From Piscinibacter gummiphilus (lineage in GTDB: Bacteria; Pseudomonadota; Gammaproteobacteria; Burkholderiales; Burkholderiaceae_C): 64,000 nucleotides of DNA. Shown one piece after another: positions 33,926 to 43,438 of this stretch. A program made the position numbers and the translations under genes. The stretch's first letter is position 1. Each line of letters starts with the position of its first letter. The notes below the pieces were generated by a model, which saw nothing but the letters and a program-made list of their open reading frames with translations, searched no databases and was not told where the DNA came from. The stretch lies in NCBI RefSeq assembly GCF_002116905.1, contig NZ_CP015118.1:2418001-2482000 (forward strand), given 5' to 3'.

Positions 33926-34873
33926 ATGTTCGACGTCCTCTCGATCACCGGCCCGATCTACATCGCCATCGCCCTCGGCTACGCCGTCACCCGCGCCGGG
34001 CTGTTCGACAAGGCCGACATGCGGACCTTCGGGAAGTTCGTGATCAGCATCGCGCTGCCCGCGCTGGTGTTCCGCACGCTGGCCACGCGGCACATCGCCG
34101 AGGTGCTCGACCCCACGTATTTCCTCGCCTACTGCGGCGGATCGCTGCTCACGTTCGCCGGGGCCTTCTTTCTCTACCGGCGCCTGGGGCTGCCCGACAT
34201 CGCCAGCACCTTCCGGGCGATGGGCATGTCGTGCTCGAACAGCGGCTTCGTGGGCTACCCGATCGCGCTGCTGACCATCGGCCCCGTCGCAGGGGTCGGG
34301 CTCTCGCTCAACATGGTGGTGGAGAACCTCGTGATGGTCCCGCTGCTGCTGACGCTGGCCGAGCGCGGCCGTGGTGCCGGCGGGCCGTGGTACCGCGCGG
34401 CGCTCGATTCGTTGCGCCGCCTTGCGAAGAACCCGCTGATCCTCGCGATGGCCGCGGGGCTGCTGATCTCGATCGCGGGCTGGTCGCTGCCGGCTCCGGC
34501 GCTGCGGGCGGTTGACCTCTTCGCCGGTGCGAGCGCGGGCATCTCGCTGTTCGTGATCGGCGGCAACCTCGTCGGCCTGCCGCTCAGGGGCCTCGGCCGC
34601 CGCGTGGCGCCCATCGCGTTCGGCAAGCTGGTGGTGATGCCGACGGCGGTGGCGCTGATGCTCGCGCTGCTGGTGTGGGCGGGGCTGCCGCCGCTGTCGC
34701 CCGAGTTGAAAGCGGCCGCCATCCTGATGGCCGCGATGCCGATGATGAGCATCTACCCGATGCTGGCCCAGGCCTACGGCCAGGAGGACGTGGCCGCTCC
34801 GGCGCTGCTGGTGACCACGCTGGCCTCGTTCTTCACCCTCAGCAGCCTGCTCTGGGTGATGCGGCACGTCTGA
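33926..34873 (+). CDS. AEC family transporter (auxin efflux carrier-like permease)
   Basis: 315 residues with about ten predicted membrane spans in two halves. The N-terminal ITGPIYIAIALGYAVTRAGLFDKADMRTFGKFVI opening and the CSNSGFVGYPIAL block are typical of the AEC family, which carries small organic acids or similar solutes across the inner membrane. The substrate is unknown. No partner gene adjoins it; the cyclase gene starts 90 bases downstream. Confidence 0.88.
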   Translation: MFDVLSITGPIYIAIALGYAVTRAGLFDKADMRTFGKFVISIALPALVFRTLATRHIAEVLDPTYFLAYCGGSLLTFAGAFFLYRRLGLPDIASTFRAMGMSCSNSGFVGYPIALLTIGPVAGVGLSLNMVVENLVMVPLLLTLAERGRGAGGPWYRAALDSLRRLAKNPLILAMAAGLLISIAGWSLPAPALRAVDLFAGASAGISLFVIGGNLVGLPLRGLGRRVAPIAFGKLVVMPTAVALMLALLVWAGLPPLSPELKAAAILMAAMPMMSIYPMLAQAYGQEDVAAPALLVTTLASFFTLSSLLWVMRHV

Positions 34874-34963
34874 CAAACGGCGCACAGCGGGGCACTGCCG
34901 GTTTTACCGGCTGGTCCGATTGGCACACAATGCGAGGTTTTCGCCGAAGGCCCGCCCCCGAAG

Positions 34964-36415
34964 ATGCCCACCACGCCCCCGTCGAGTTCCGCCGCTGCCA
35001 CCTCCGGGAGTTCCCTGGGCGCGGCCGTGCTGCGAAAGGACGTCGCGCTGGTGTTCTCCGCGGTCTTCCTTGCCGCGCTGCTCGGCATCCTGACCCGGCC
35101 CAGCGCCTACCTGGCGGCGTTCTGGCCCGCGAACGCGGTGCTGCTGGGCCTGATGGTGCGCGAGGCGCGCCTCGCCCGCGCGCACGGCTGGATCAGCGCC
35201 ATCGCGGGCTACCTCGCGGCGGACTTCCTCACGGGCGGCAAGCCACTGCCCACCCTGGCGCTCACCGCAGCCAACCTGTGCGGCGTCGTGGCCGGGGTGT
35301 GGCTCTACGCGCGCGTCGTGCCCGGCTCGCGCCGCCTGCAGCGGCCGCTGGCCATCCTGCACCTCTACTGCGTCACCGTGGTGGTGGCGCTCGCCGCGGG
35401 TTTGCCGGGTGGACTCGCGTCGGCGCACTTCTTCGGCAGTTCGTTCTCGAGCGGCTTCGTCTTGTGGGTCAGTGCCGAATGGGTCAATGCGCTGCTCGTG
35501 CTGCCGGTGGTGATCTCCGCGCCCACGCTGCCGTGGCGGCGCTGGGCCGCCGTGGCGCGCGCGGAGTTGCGCCAGTTGGAATGGGAGCGGGCCGCACCGC
35601 TGCTGGCGTTGCTGGCCGCACAAGCCGCGGGCATGTGGGTCGGCGGACCCGGCGGCGTGGCCTTCCCCGTGGCGGCGCTGCTGTGGTGCGCGCTCACCTA
35701 CACCGTCTTCACCACCGCGCTGATCTCCTTCGTGTCCTGCACGGTGCAGTTCGCGGGTGCCGCGGCCGGCTTCTTCGACGTGCCGCTCGAACCGGTGCAC
35801 GCGCACTCGCTCGTGTCGATCCGGCTGGGCATTGCGCTGCTGTCGCTCGGGCCACTGGCCGTGGCCGTCTCCAACGCATCGCGGGCCGAGGCGCTGGCGC
35901 GGTTGGACCGCGCCGTGAGCCACGACCACCTGACCGGCGTGCTGGCCCGCGGCGCGTTCCTGTCCCACGCGGGGCGGCTGCTGAACCGGCTGGCCGGCGA
36001 AGGGCAGGGCGTGGCCGTGCTGATGCTCGACGTCGATCACTTCAAGCTGGTGAACGACCGCCACGGCCATGCGAGCGGCGATGCCGTGCTCGCGGGCTTC
36101 GCGGCGCTCGCCACGTCCGCACTGCGTCCCGAAGACCTCGTGGGACGCCTCGGCGGCGAGGAGTTCGCGGCGGTGCTGCCACGCACCTCGCTCGACGACG
36201 CGATGCACGTGGCCGATCGCCTGCGCGCCCGCGTGGCCGAGGAGGGCTTCGAGGTCGCGCGCGGTGGCACGCTGCACGTGACGGTCAGCATCGGCCTCGT
36301 GCGGGTGGACGACGCGGCCGGCATGTCCATCGAGACGCTGCTGGCGCGCGCCGACGAGGCGCTCTACCGCGCCAAGGCCCAGGGCCGCAACGCCGTCGTG
36401 CGCGCCGTCGTCTGA
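34964..36415 (+). CDS. MASE1-GGDEF diguanylate cyclase
   Basis: 483 residues. The N-terminal half (about 20-305) is a multi-span MASE1-like sensor (GILTRPSAYLAAFWPANAVLLGLMVR), and the C-terminal GGDEF domain (about 315-480) has an intact active motif GRLGGEEFAAVLP. An RxxD inhibitory site (RPED) lies five residues before GGEEF, so c-di-GMP feedback is expected. The signal sensed is unknown. It is convergent with the Liv fusion gene, 4 bases away. Confidence 0.9.
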   Translation: MPTTPPSSSAAATSGSSLGAAVLRKDVALVFSAVFLAALLGILTRPSAYLAAFWPANAVLLGLMVREARLARAHGWISAIAGYLAADFLTGGKPLPTLALTAANLCGVVAGVWLYARVVPGSRRLQRPLAILHLYCVTVVVALAAGLPGGLASAHFFGSSFSSGFVLWVSAEWVNALLVLPVVISAPTLPWRRWAAVARAELRQLEWERAAPLLALLAAQAAGMWVGGPGGVAFPVAALLWCALTYTVFTTALISFVSCTVQFAGAAAGFFDVPLEPVHAHSLVSIRLGIALLSLGPLAVAVSNASRAEALARLDRAVSHDHLTGVLARGAFLSHAGRLLNRLAGEGQGVAVLMLDVDHFKLVNDRHGHASGDAVLAGFAALATSALRPEDLVGRLGGEEFAAVLPRTSLDDAMHVADRLRARVAEEGFEVARGGTLHVTVSIGLVRVDDAAGMSIETLLARADEALYRAKAQGRNAVVRAVV

Positions 36416-36419
36416 CCCC

Positions 36420-38951
36420 TCAGTGCCCGCCGCCGAGGTAGGCCTTGGCAAGTGCCGGGTCGGCGGCGATCTCCTCGGCCGATCCCTCCGCCACCACGCG
36501 CCCGCCCTCGACCACGAAGGCACGGTCGGCGATGGCCAGGGCCAGTGCCGCCATCTGGTCGACCAGCAGCACCGTGAGGCCCTCCTGGCGCAGCGTGTCG
36601 AGCGCCTGGAACAACTCTTCGATGACCTTGGGCGCGAGGCCCAGCGACGGTTCGTCGAGCAGCAGGATGCGGGGCTTCGACATCAGCCCGCGCGCGATCG
36701 CGAGCATCTGCTGCTCGCCGCCCGACAGCAGCCCGGCGCGCTGCGCCTGGCGCTCGCGCAGGCGGGGGAAACGCACGAACATCTCCTCCAGGCGCGCCTC
36801 GCGGCCTTCGGGGTGCAGGAAGGCGCCCAGCAGGATGTTGTCGCGCACGCTCAGTTCCGGGAACACCTGCCGGCCCTCGGGCACGAGCACGAGGCCCTGC
36901 CGCACGATGTCTTCCGGCCCGAGGCGCGTGAGGTCCGCGCCCTGCAGGTGGATGCCGCCCTGCACCGGCCGGTGCAGGCCCGCGAGCGCCCGCATCAGCG
37001 TGGACTTGCCCGCGCCGTTCGCGCCGAGCAGCGCCACGACTTCGGACGAGCGCACCTGCAGGTCGATGCCGTGCAGCACGTCGACCGATCCGTACGAGGC
37101 GACGAGCTTGCCGACGCCCAGCATCTCGGGCGCCGAGGCGGCCTCGCGCGACGCGCGGCGCGGCGGCGCGTTGACCGAGGCGCCCAGGTAGGCCTGCAGC
37201 ACCTTCGGGTCCGCCTGCACCTCGGCGGGCGTGCCGGTCGCGAGGTGCTGCCCCGCATCGAGCACCACCACGCGGTCGGACACACCCATCACCAGTTCCA
37301 TGTCGTGTTCGATCACGAGCACGCCGACGCCGGTGGTGGCGATGCGGCGCAGCAGATCCGCCAACCGCGCCTTGTCCTCGCGGCTCAGGCCCGCGGCGGG
37401 TTCGTCGAGCAGCAGCACCTGCGGGTTGGTGGCGAGCGCGCGGGCGATCTCGACGAGGCGCTTGTCGACGTGGGCGAGGTCGGCCGCGCGCGTGGCCGCC
37501 GAACCGGCGTAGCCGCAGAAGGCGAGCAGCGCGCGGGCGCGTTCGCGGCGGGCGGGGTCCTCGAAGCCCGCCGGCGAGAAGAGGGCGCCGAGCCGGCCGC
37601 CGGCCAGCGCGATCACGACGTTGTCCTCGACGCTCAGGCCGCCGAACAGCAGCGAGGTCTGGTACGTGCGGGCGACGCCCTTGCGCGCGGCCTGGAACGC
37701 GGGCGCGCCATGCAGCTCGCGGCCTTCGAGGTGGACGGTGCCTGCGGTCGGGACATACAGCCCGCTCAGCATGTTGAGCACCGTGGTCTTTCCGGCGCCG
37801 TTGGGGCCGATCAGGCTCGTGACCTGGGCGGGATGCACCTCGACGTCTAGGCCCTCCACGGCACGCAGGCCGCCGAAGCGCATCGTGAGGCCCTTCGCCA
37901 CGAGGCGGCCGCGCTGGCGGTCGAGCCACGCGAGGGCGCCGGGCGCGGCCGGGGGCACCGGCACGAAAGGCATCGGGCGCGCGGTCCAGCGGCGCAGCAG
38001 GCCGGCCACGCCGGTGGGCGCGGCCCACAGCACGAGCAGCAGCATCACGCCGAAGCACAGCAGCCGGTAGGCCTCGAGGCTCGACAGCAGTTCGGGCAGC
38101 AGCCCGACGATGACCGCGCCGATCACGGGGCCGGCCACCGAACCCGTGCCGCCGATCACGACGACCAGCACGAACAGCAGCGACTGCGAGAAGCCGAACG
38201 ACTGCGGCGTGACGATGCCCGACAGCGGTGCGAAGAGCCCGCCGGCCAGGCCCGCGGCCGCGGCCGACAGCGAGAAGGCCACGGTCTTCACGACCAGCGG
38301 ATCGAGGCCCACGGACTGCGCGGCGGTTTCGCTGTCGCGCACCGCGCGCATCGCCGCGCCCCAGCTGCCGCGCGAGAGGCGCGTGAACAGCACGAGCACT
38401 GCGCCGGCCGTCACCACGGCGAGCGCCGCGACGGCGCGTTCGCCGGTCAGCCACCCGAGGAACGAGAAGCCCGGCACACCCATGATGCCGTTCTGCCCGC
38501 CGGTGAGGTCGCGCATCTCGACGATGGCGTGTTCGACGATGAAGCCGAACGCGATGGTGATCATCGCGAGGTACGGGCCCTTCACGCGCAGCGCCGGCAG
38601 CGCGAGCAGCGCGCCGAGCACCGCGGCGAGCAGCGCGCCGAGCGGCCACGCCACCCACACGCTCACGCCGAACTTCGTGGTCAGCACCGACACCGTGTAG
38701 GCACCGATGGCGTAGAAGCCCACGTGCCCGATGGACATCTGGCCCGTGAGCCCGATCAGCACGTTCAGGCCGATGCCCACGATGGCGAACAGCGCGACGT
38801 TCGCGAGCACGAACACGTGGTAGCCGTTGACCGTGGCGGCCGCGACGACGCCCGCGGCGACCACGGCGATGCCGGCGGTCCACTGGGCGATGGAGGGACC
38901 CTGCGGTGCCGCCGAGGCGGGCAGGGTGATTCGGTCGGCGAGGGTGTTCAT
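36420..38951 (-). CDS. HAAT-family ABC transporter triple fusion: LivM permease, LivG ATPase, LivF ATPase
   Basis: One uninterrupted frame of 843 residues. Residues about 25-320 are a LivM-type permease (GLNVLIGLTGQMSIGHVGFY, VIGGTGSVAGPVIGA). Residues about 350-590 are a LivG-type ATPase (Walker A GPNGAGKTT near 380, Walker B VLLLDEPAAGL). Residues about 610-843 are a LivF-type ATPase (Walker A GANGAGKST near 642, signature LSGGEQQML, Walker B ILLLDEPSLGL). The LivG signature is degenerate (LAHVDKRLVEIAR), so that site may be catalytically unequal. The ATG overlaps the livH stop as ATGA. These are separate proteins in most bacteria; permease-LivG fusions are known, three-part fusions less so. 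Confidence 0.92.
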   Translation of the reverse strand: MNTLADRITLPASAAPQGPSIAQWTAGIAVVAAGVVAAATVNGYHVFVLANVALFAIVGIGLNVLIGLTGQMSIGHVGFYAIGAYTVSVLTTKFGVSVWVAWPLGALLAAVLGALLALPALRVKGPYLAMITIAFGFIVEHAIVEMRDLTGGQNGIMGVPGFSFLGWLTGERAVAALAVVTAGAVLVLFTRLSRGSWGAAMRAVRDSETAAQSVGLDPLVVKTVAFSLSAAAAGLAGGLFAPLSGIVTPQSFGFSQSLLFVLVVVIGGTGSVAGPVIGAVIVGLLPELLSSLEAYRLLCFGVMLLLVLWAAPTGVAGLLRRWTARPMPFVPVPPAAPGALAWLDRQRGRLVAKGLTMRFGGLRAVEGLDVEVHPAQVTSLIGPNGAGKTTVLNMLSGLYVPTAGTVHLEGRELHGAPAFQAARKGVARTYQTSLLFGGLSVEDNVVIALAGGRLGALFSPAGFEDPARRERARALLAFCGYAGSAATRAADLAHVDKRLVEIARALATNPQVLLLDEPAAGLSREDKARLADLLRRIATTGVGVLVIEHDMELVMGVSDRVVVLDAGQHLATGTPAEVQADPKVLQAYLGASVNAPPRRASREAASAPEMLGVGKLVASYGSVDVLHGIDLQVRSSEVVALLGANGAGKSTLMRALAGLHRPVQGGIHLQGADLTRLGPEDIVRQGLVLVPEGRQVFPELSVRDNILLGAFLHPEGREARLEEMFVRFPRLRERQAQRAGLLSGGEQQMLAIARGLMSKPRILLLDEPSLGLAPKVIEELFQALDTLRQEGLTVLLVDQMAALALAIADRAFVVEGGRVVAEGSAEEIAADPALAKAYLGGGH

Positions 38952-39826
38952 ACTTTCTTGACCTCGGCGCGGCCGAAGAGACCGTTGGGACGCCAGGCGA
39001 GGGTGGCGATCACGAGCGAGAACGTGATGATCTGGGTGTAGCCCGAGCCGAGCAGCACGGTCACGAGCGATTCGGACACGCCGAACACGAGGCCCGCCAC
39101 CATCACGCCCCACGGGCTCAGGATGCCGCCGAGGATGGCGACGGCGAAGGCCTTCAGGCCGAACAGCGTGCCCATGTCCGCGTGGATGTTGAAGAGCGGT
39201 GCGATCAGCACGCCCGCCACCGCGGCGAGCAGCGCCGACAGCGCGAACGACGCGGCCACGAGCCGCTTGACGGGAATGCCCATCAGCCGGGCCGCGTCGC
39301 GGTTCTGCACGACGGCGAGCATGCCCACGCCCCAGCGCGTGCGGCGCGCGACGAAGTGCAGCGCGGCCGCGAGCGACAGGCCCACGATGGGGATCAGGAT
39401 CTGCAGCGGGTACACGCCGAGGCCCAGGTCGCCGAAGCGCACGGGCGCCTCGGCGAGGGGCGACGGCATGCTGCGCGGCTCCTTGCCGAACGTGAACAGC
39501 ACGACGTTGTCGAGGATGATGCCGAGCGCGACCGTGGCCATCAGCCACGAGTCGGACCCGCGGCTGACGAACGGCCGCACCGCGAGCCATTCGACGAGCC
39601 AGCCGTAGAGCGCGCAGAGCGCGAGGGCCAGCAGGATCGCGAACGCGACCGGCCAGCCGAGCGTCTGCGCGAACGTGAACGTCAGCACCGCGCCGAGCAT
39701 CATCGAACTTCCCTGGGCGAAGTTGACGGTGCCCGACACGGCGTACGTGACGTAGAAGCCGAGCGCCATCAACCCATACATGCTCCCGAGGCCCAGGCCG
39801 CTCAGGAACGCCGACAACATCAACAT
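38948..39826 (-). CDS. livH: HAAT-family ABC transporter permease LivH
   Basis: 292 residues, seven to eight hydrophobic spans, with YVTYAVSGTVNFAQGSSMMLGA near the N-terminus and the cytoplasmic RDAARLMGIPVKRLVAASFALSA loop that contacts the ATPases. It pairs with the LivM part of the fusion. The stop overlaps the start of the fusion gene. It lies 28 bases after the binding protein gene. Confidence 0.9.
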   Translation of the reverse strand: MLMLSAFLSGLGLGSMYGLMALGFYVTYAVSGTVNFAQGSSMMLGAVLTFTFAQTLGWPVAFAILLALALCALYGWLVEWLAVRPFVSRGSDSWLMATVALGIILDNVVLFTFGKEPRSMPSPLAEAPVRFGDLGLGVYPLQILIPIVGLSLAAALHFVARRTRWGVGMLAVVQNRDAARLMGIPVKRLVAASFALSALLAAVAGVLIAPLFNIHADMGTLFGLKAFAVAILGGILSPWGVMVAGLVFGVSESLVTVLLGSGYTQIITFSLVIATLAWRPNGLFGRAEVKKV

Positions 39827-39854
39827 CGTGCGGTACCGTCCGTTCGTCCGGAGA

Positions 39855-41045
39855 TCAGTTGACGGTCACGCCGACCGGCACGATGCGGTTGTCGATGAAC
39901 TGCGTCCACACGTAGTCGTCGACCCCCACCGCGTCGTGCACCGTCGCGCTGAACGGCTTCACGTAGGTCTTGATCAGGCCTTCGTGGCGGTCGATCTTGT
40001 AGAAGCCCTGGCGCACGGCGTCGCCGTCGGTGCTGCCGGCTGCGGCGATGGCCTTGGCCGCGAGGTGCATGCCGTCGTACGCGTTGGCCACGCCCACGGC
40101 CGGGGTGATGTCGCCAGGGCCCTTCACGTTCGGGTACTTGGCCATCATCGTCTTGATCACGCGTTCGCCCACCGGACCCTGCTTGCCGAAGAAGCTGTAG
40201 GTCTGGATGAAGTGCACGTCCTTGGCGTTGGGGCCGGCCAGTTCCGTGAAGCGGCCGCCGGCGGGGCCCCAGTGCGAGACCACGGGCACCTTCCAGCCCA
40301 TGCGGTCGAGCGACTTGACCACCTGGGCCGACGGGCCCACGTTGCCCACGAGGAACAGCGTGTCGGCGCCCGCGGCCTTCAGGCGCGTGAGCTGCGGCAC
40401 GACGTCGAGGTCGTTCGCCTCGAACTTCTCGACCCCGACCGAGGCCACGCCCTTCTCGGCGAGCGCGGCCTTCAGGCCCTTCTCGTTCGACTCGCCCCAC
40501 GGGTTGTTGACGAGGATCATCGCGGGCTTCGTCGCCTTGAACGTCTTCTGCGCGTACTGCAGCATGGCCTTGTCGACGATCTCGTCGACGGCCGACACGC
40601 GGAACGCGAAGTTCGGGTTCGCACCGTTTTTCGTGATGGCGGTGCCCGCGGCCCACGGGCCCATGAACGGCACCTTCTCCTGGTTGGCCACCGGCACGAT
40701 GGCCATCGACACCGGCGTGTCGAGGCCGCCGAACAGCACGGCCACCTTCTCCTTGAAGATCAGCTCGCGCGCGGCCACCACCCCCTTGGCCGGGTTCGAT
40801 TCGTCGTCGCGGCGCAGCAGCTCGAGCTTGCGGCCGCCGAGCAGGCCACCCGACGCGTTGATCTCGTCGATGGCGAGCGTGAGGCCGCGCGTGAGCGCTT
40901 CGCCGGCGAGGGCCGACTGGCCCGACAGCGCGGTGACGAGGCCGATCTTGATGGTGTCGGCGGCGAGGGCGCTGCCGGCCATCGCGGTGGCGAATGCGGC
41001 GGCGGCGAGCTGGGTGAGGACGAGGCGGCGGGTCGGTCGGGACAT
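39855..41045 (-). CDS. Periplasmic substrate-binding protein of the HAAT transporter
   Basis: 396 residues. A signal peptide (RRLVLTQLAAAAFATAMAGSALA) precedes the type I periplasmic-binding fold (IKIGLVTALSGQSALAGEALTRGLTLAIDEINASGG). The start at 41045 is chosen because the signal begins there. Such proteins bind amino acids, amides, ureides or aromatic acids; the neighbours suggest an amide-type compound. It is the first gene of the transporter unit and is divergent from the deacetylase gene across a 196-base control region. Confidence 0.9.
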   Translation of the reverse strand: MSRPTRRLVLTQLAAAAFATAMAGSALAADTIKIGLVTALSGQSALAGEALTRGLTLAIDEINASGGLLGGRKLELLRRDDESNPAKGVVAARELIFKEKVAVLFGGLDTPVSMAIVPVANQEKVPFMGPWAAGTAITKNGANPNFAFRVSAVDEIVDKAMLQYAQKTFKATKPAMILVNNPWGESNEKGLKAALAEKGVASVGVEKFEANDLDVVPQLTRLKAAGADTLFLVGNVGPSAQVVKSLDRMGWKVPVVSHWGPAGGRFTELAGPNAKDVHFIQTYSFFGKQGPVGERVIKTMMAKYPNVKGPGDITPAVGVANAYDGMHLAAKAIAAAGSTDGDAVRQGFYKIDRHEGLIKTYVKPFSATVHDAVGVDDYVWTQFIDNRIVPVGVTVN

Positions 41046-41115
41046 GGCGTACTCCAGGGGATAGGTCCCGGGGAAATGCAATCGCCGTGCCACCTTGTGA
41101 ACAACGTGCTCTATA

Positions 41116-41129
41116 GATTGTCAACAATC
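41116..41129. promoter_or_regulatory. GntR/FCD-type operator in the divergent control region
   Basis: A perfect palindrome GATTGT-CA-ACAATC. The TTGTcaACAA core fits the FadR-subfamily pattern GT-Nx-AC. The minus-strand copy contains TTGACA, a -35 for the transporter unit, so binding would block that promoter. A second palindrome GCGAATTGTTCGC lies about 30 bases towards the deacetylase gene. Confidence 0.5.
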
Positions 41130-41241
41130 GGCACATGACTTGCTGACAAACATTCGAGCGAATTGTTCGCACGATGTTGGGGCTGGAAATGCCCCGGAAT
41201 GGAGATTCCCGAATGACGCATGAACCAGAAACGGGCGCGCG

Positions 41242-42165
41242 ATGAGCAGCCGCTACGTCGACGGCGTGCCCGGCCACGACCGCTTCCCCTATGTGCCCAT
41301 CACGCGGCGCCCCGACTACCGCTGGCCGAACGGCGCGCGGCTCGCGGTGTACCTCGGCTTCAACCTCGAGCACTTCGCGTTCGGTGAAGGGCTCGGCGCG
41401 TGCATCGGCCCTGCGAGTGCGCACCCCGACGTGCTGAACTACGCGTGGCGCGAGTACGGCAACCGCGTGGGCGCATGGCGCTGCCTCGAGCTCTTCGACC
41501 GCCTCGGGCTGCCGGCGGCGAGTCTCGTCAACACCGCGCTGTACGACCATTGCCCCGAACTCGTCGAAGCCTGCGTGGCGCGTGGCGACGAACTGGTGGG
41601 GCACGGCCACACGAACGCCGAACGCCAGGCCGAACTCGACGAGGCGGCCGAGGCCCGGCTGCTGCTGGCCTGCCGCGAGCGCATGCGCCACCACAGCGGG
41701 CAGGCGCCCGCGGGCTGGCTGTCGCCATGGATCTCCGAGAGCCGGCACACGCCCGACCTGCTCGACGAGGCGGGCTACACGTACACGCTGAACTGGTGCC
41801 ACGACGACCAGCCGGTGCCGATGCGCACACGCAGCGGCCGCGCGATCTGGTCGGTGCCGTACCCGCAGGAGCTCAACGACATTCCGATGATCGTGGCGCG
41901 GGGCATGGACGCGAAGGACTTCACGCAGATGATCGTCGACAACACCGACGAGATGCTCGAGCAGTCCGCCGCGCAGCCGCTCGTGATGGGCCTCGCGCTG
42001 CACCCGTACATCGTGGGCCAGCCCTACCGCCTGCGGCACCTGCGCCGCGCCCTCGAACACCTCGCCGCGGCCCGTGACCGCGGCGACCTCTGGTTCACGA
42101 CCCCCGGCGCGATCTGCCGGCACGTGGACACCTTGCTGAACGACCGCCTGGAGACCCGCCGATGA
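41242..42165 (+). CDS. Polysaccharide deacetylase-family hydrolase, allantoinase (PuuE)-like
   Basis: 307 residues of the NodB fold. The N-terminal RWPNGARLAVYLGFNLEHF, the His-containing ELVGHGHTN and the GWLSPWISESRHTPDLLDEAGYTYTLNW blocks match the branch that includes cofactor-independent allantoinase PuuE rather than sugar deacetylases. It is likely to open or deacylate a cyclic or linear amide in the cytoplasm; no signal peptide is visible. The stop overlaps the amidase start as ATGA. Confidence 0.8.
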   Translation: MSSRYVDGVPGHDRFPYVPITRRPDYRWPNGARLAVYLGFNLEHFAFGEGLGACIGPASAHPDVLNYAWREYGNRVGAWRCLELFDRLGLPAASLVNTALYDHCPELVEACVARGDELVGHGHTNAERQAELDEAAEARLLLACRERMRHHSGQAPAGWLSPWISESRHTPDLLDEAGYTYTLNWCHDDQPVPMRTRSGRAIWSVPYPQELNDIPMIVARGMDAKDFTQMIVDNTDEMLEQSAAQPLVMGLALHPYIVGQPYRLRHLRRALEHLAAARDRGDLWFTTPGAICRHVDTLLNDRLETRR

Positions 42166-43376
42166 CCGCTTCCCCTTCTTCCGAGTTCCCCATCGACGAC
42201 ACCGTCGGCGCCTGGGTGCCCCATGGCCGCTTCGTCGTGAAGGGCGCCGGCGGCGGGCCGCTCGCCGGCCTGTCCTTCGCCGCGAAGGACCTGTACGACG
42301 TCGCCGGCCACGTGACCGGCGCGGGCAACCCGACCTGGCTGCTGACCCACGGCCCCGCGGCGCGCAACAGCCCGGTCGTCGACCGCCTGCTCGAATCGGG
42401 CGCGACGCTGTTCGGCAAGGTGCTCACCGACGAACTCGCGTACAGCATCCTCGGCGAGAACCTGCACTACGGCACGCCGCTGAACCTGCGTGCGCCGGGC
42501 CGGGTGCCGGGCGGCTCGTCGAGCGGGTCGGCCGCGGCGGTGGCCGCGCGCCTCGTGGACTTCGCGCTCGGCACCGACACGGGCGGCTCCACGCGTGTGC
42601 CGGCGAGCTACTGCGGCCTGTGGGGCCTGCGCACCACGCACGGCCTGCTGCCCGCGGCCGGCCTCGTGCCGCTGAGCCCCGGCTACGACACCGCGACCTG
42701 GCTCGCGCACGACGGCCTCACGTTCGAACGCGTGGGCCAGGCGCTGCTGCCGGCCTCGGACTTCCTGCCGCGCCGTTGTGTCGTGTGGAGCGACACGTGG
42801 GCGCAGGCCGACGCGGTGTTCCAGGCGCCGCTGCAGCAGGCGAGGGACGTGCTCGTGCGCCAGCTGCGCCTCGACGTGGAGACCTTGCCCGTCGCGGGCG
42901 ACCGCGGCCTCGAGGCCTGGCGTCAGGTGTACGTGGGTGCGAGCGCCAGCGAGGCCTGGCAGGTGCACGGCGAGTGGATCACGGCGAACGCGCCCCGGTT
43001 CGCGCCCGGCATCGCCGCGCGTTTCGACGGCGCGAGCCGCATCGGCGTGCAGGACGCGGCCACGTCGCGTGTCGAGGCCGCGGCCATCCGTGCGCAGGTG
43101 AGGGCGCTGATCGGTGACGATGGCGTGGCGCTGGTGCCGTCGGCGTCGAGCCCGCCGCCGCTGCGCGGCGCTCCCGAAGCCGACGTCGACGCGTTGCGCG
43201 CCCGCACGATGCGCATCACGTGTGTCGCAGGTCTGGCGGGGCTGCCGCAGGTCAGCCTGCCGTGGTCCGGTCCGGCCGGCGAGCCCATCGGCCTGTCGCT
43301 GGTGGGCCCCGCCGGCAGCGACCTCGCGCTGATTCGCCTCGCCCGCGAACTGGCGGCGGGCCTGGCGGCGGCGTGA
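42162..43376 (+). CDS. Amidase (amidase signature family)
   Basis: 404 residues with the Ser-cisSer-Lys triad: Lys in SFAAKDLYDVAG near residue 44, the GGSSSGSAAAVAA glycine/serine stretch near residue 115, and the nucleophile Ser in GTDTGGSTRVPASYCGLWG near residue 140. It hydrolyses an amide to acid and ammonia; the substrate is unknown. It is coupled to the deacetylase and precedes the GntR regulator, forming a three-gene catabolic unit. Confidence 0.88.
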   Translation: MTASPSSEFPIDDTVGAWVPHGRFVVKGAGGGPLAGLSFAAKDLYDVAGHVTGAGNPTWLLTHGPAARNSPVVDRLLESGATLFGKVLTDELAYSILGENLHYGTPLNLRAPGRVPGGSSSGSAAAVAARLVDFALGTDTGGSTRVPASYCGLWGLRTTHGLLPAAGLVPLSPGYDTATWLAHDGLTFERVGQALLPASDFLPRRCVVWSDTWAQADAVFQAPLQQARDVLVRQLRLDVETLPVAGDRGLEAWRQVYVGASASEAWQVHGEWITANAPRFAPGIAARFDGASRIGVQDAATSRVEAAAIRAQVRALIGDDGVALVPSASSPPPLRGAPEADVDALRARTMRITCVAGLAGLPQVSLPWSGPAGEPIGLSLVGPAGSDLALIRLARELAAGLAAA

Positions 43377-43438
43377 TGGAACCGGCCTGTTGTGGCAAGC
43401 TCGCGCACAGCCGATCTTCCGAACCCGCCTCTCCGACG

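Noticed and set aside
36364..38883. A second minus-strand frame overlapping the Liv fusion
   Set aside because: Its product is Arg/Gly/Ala-rich with no ABC motif; the true frame has intact Walker sites.
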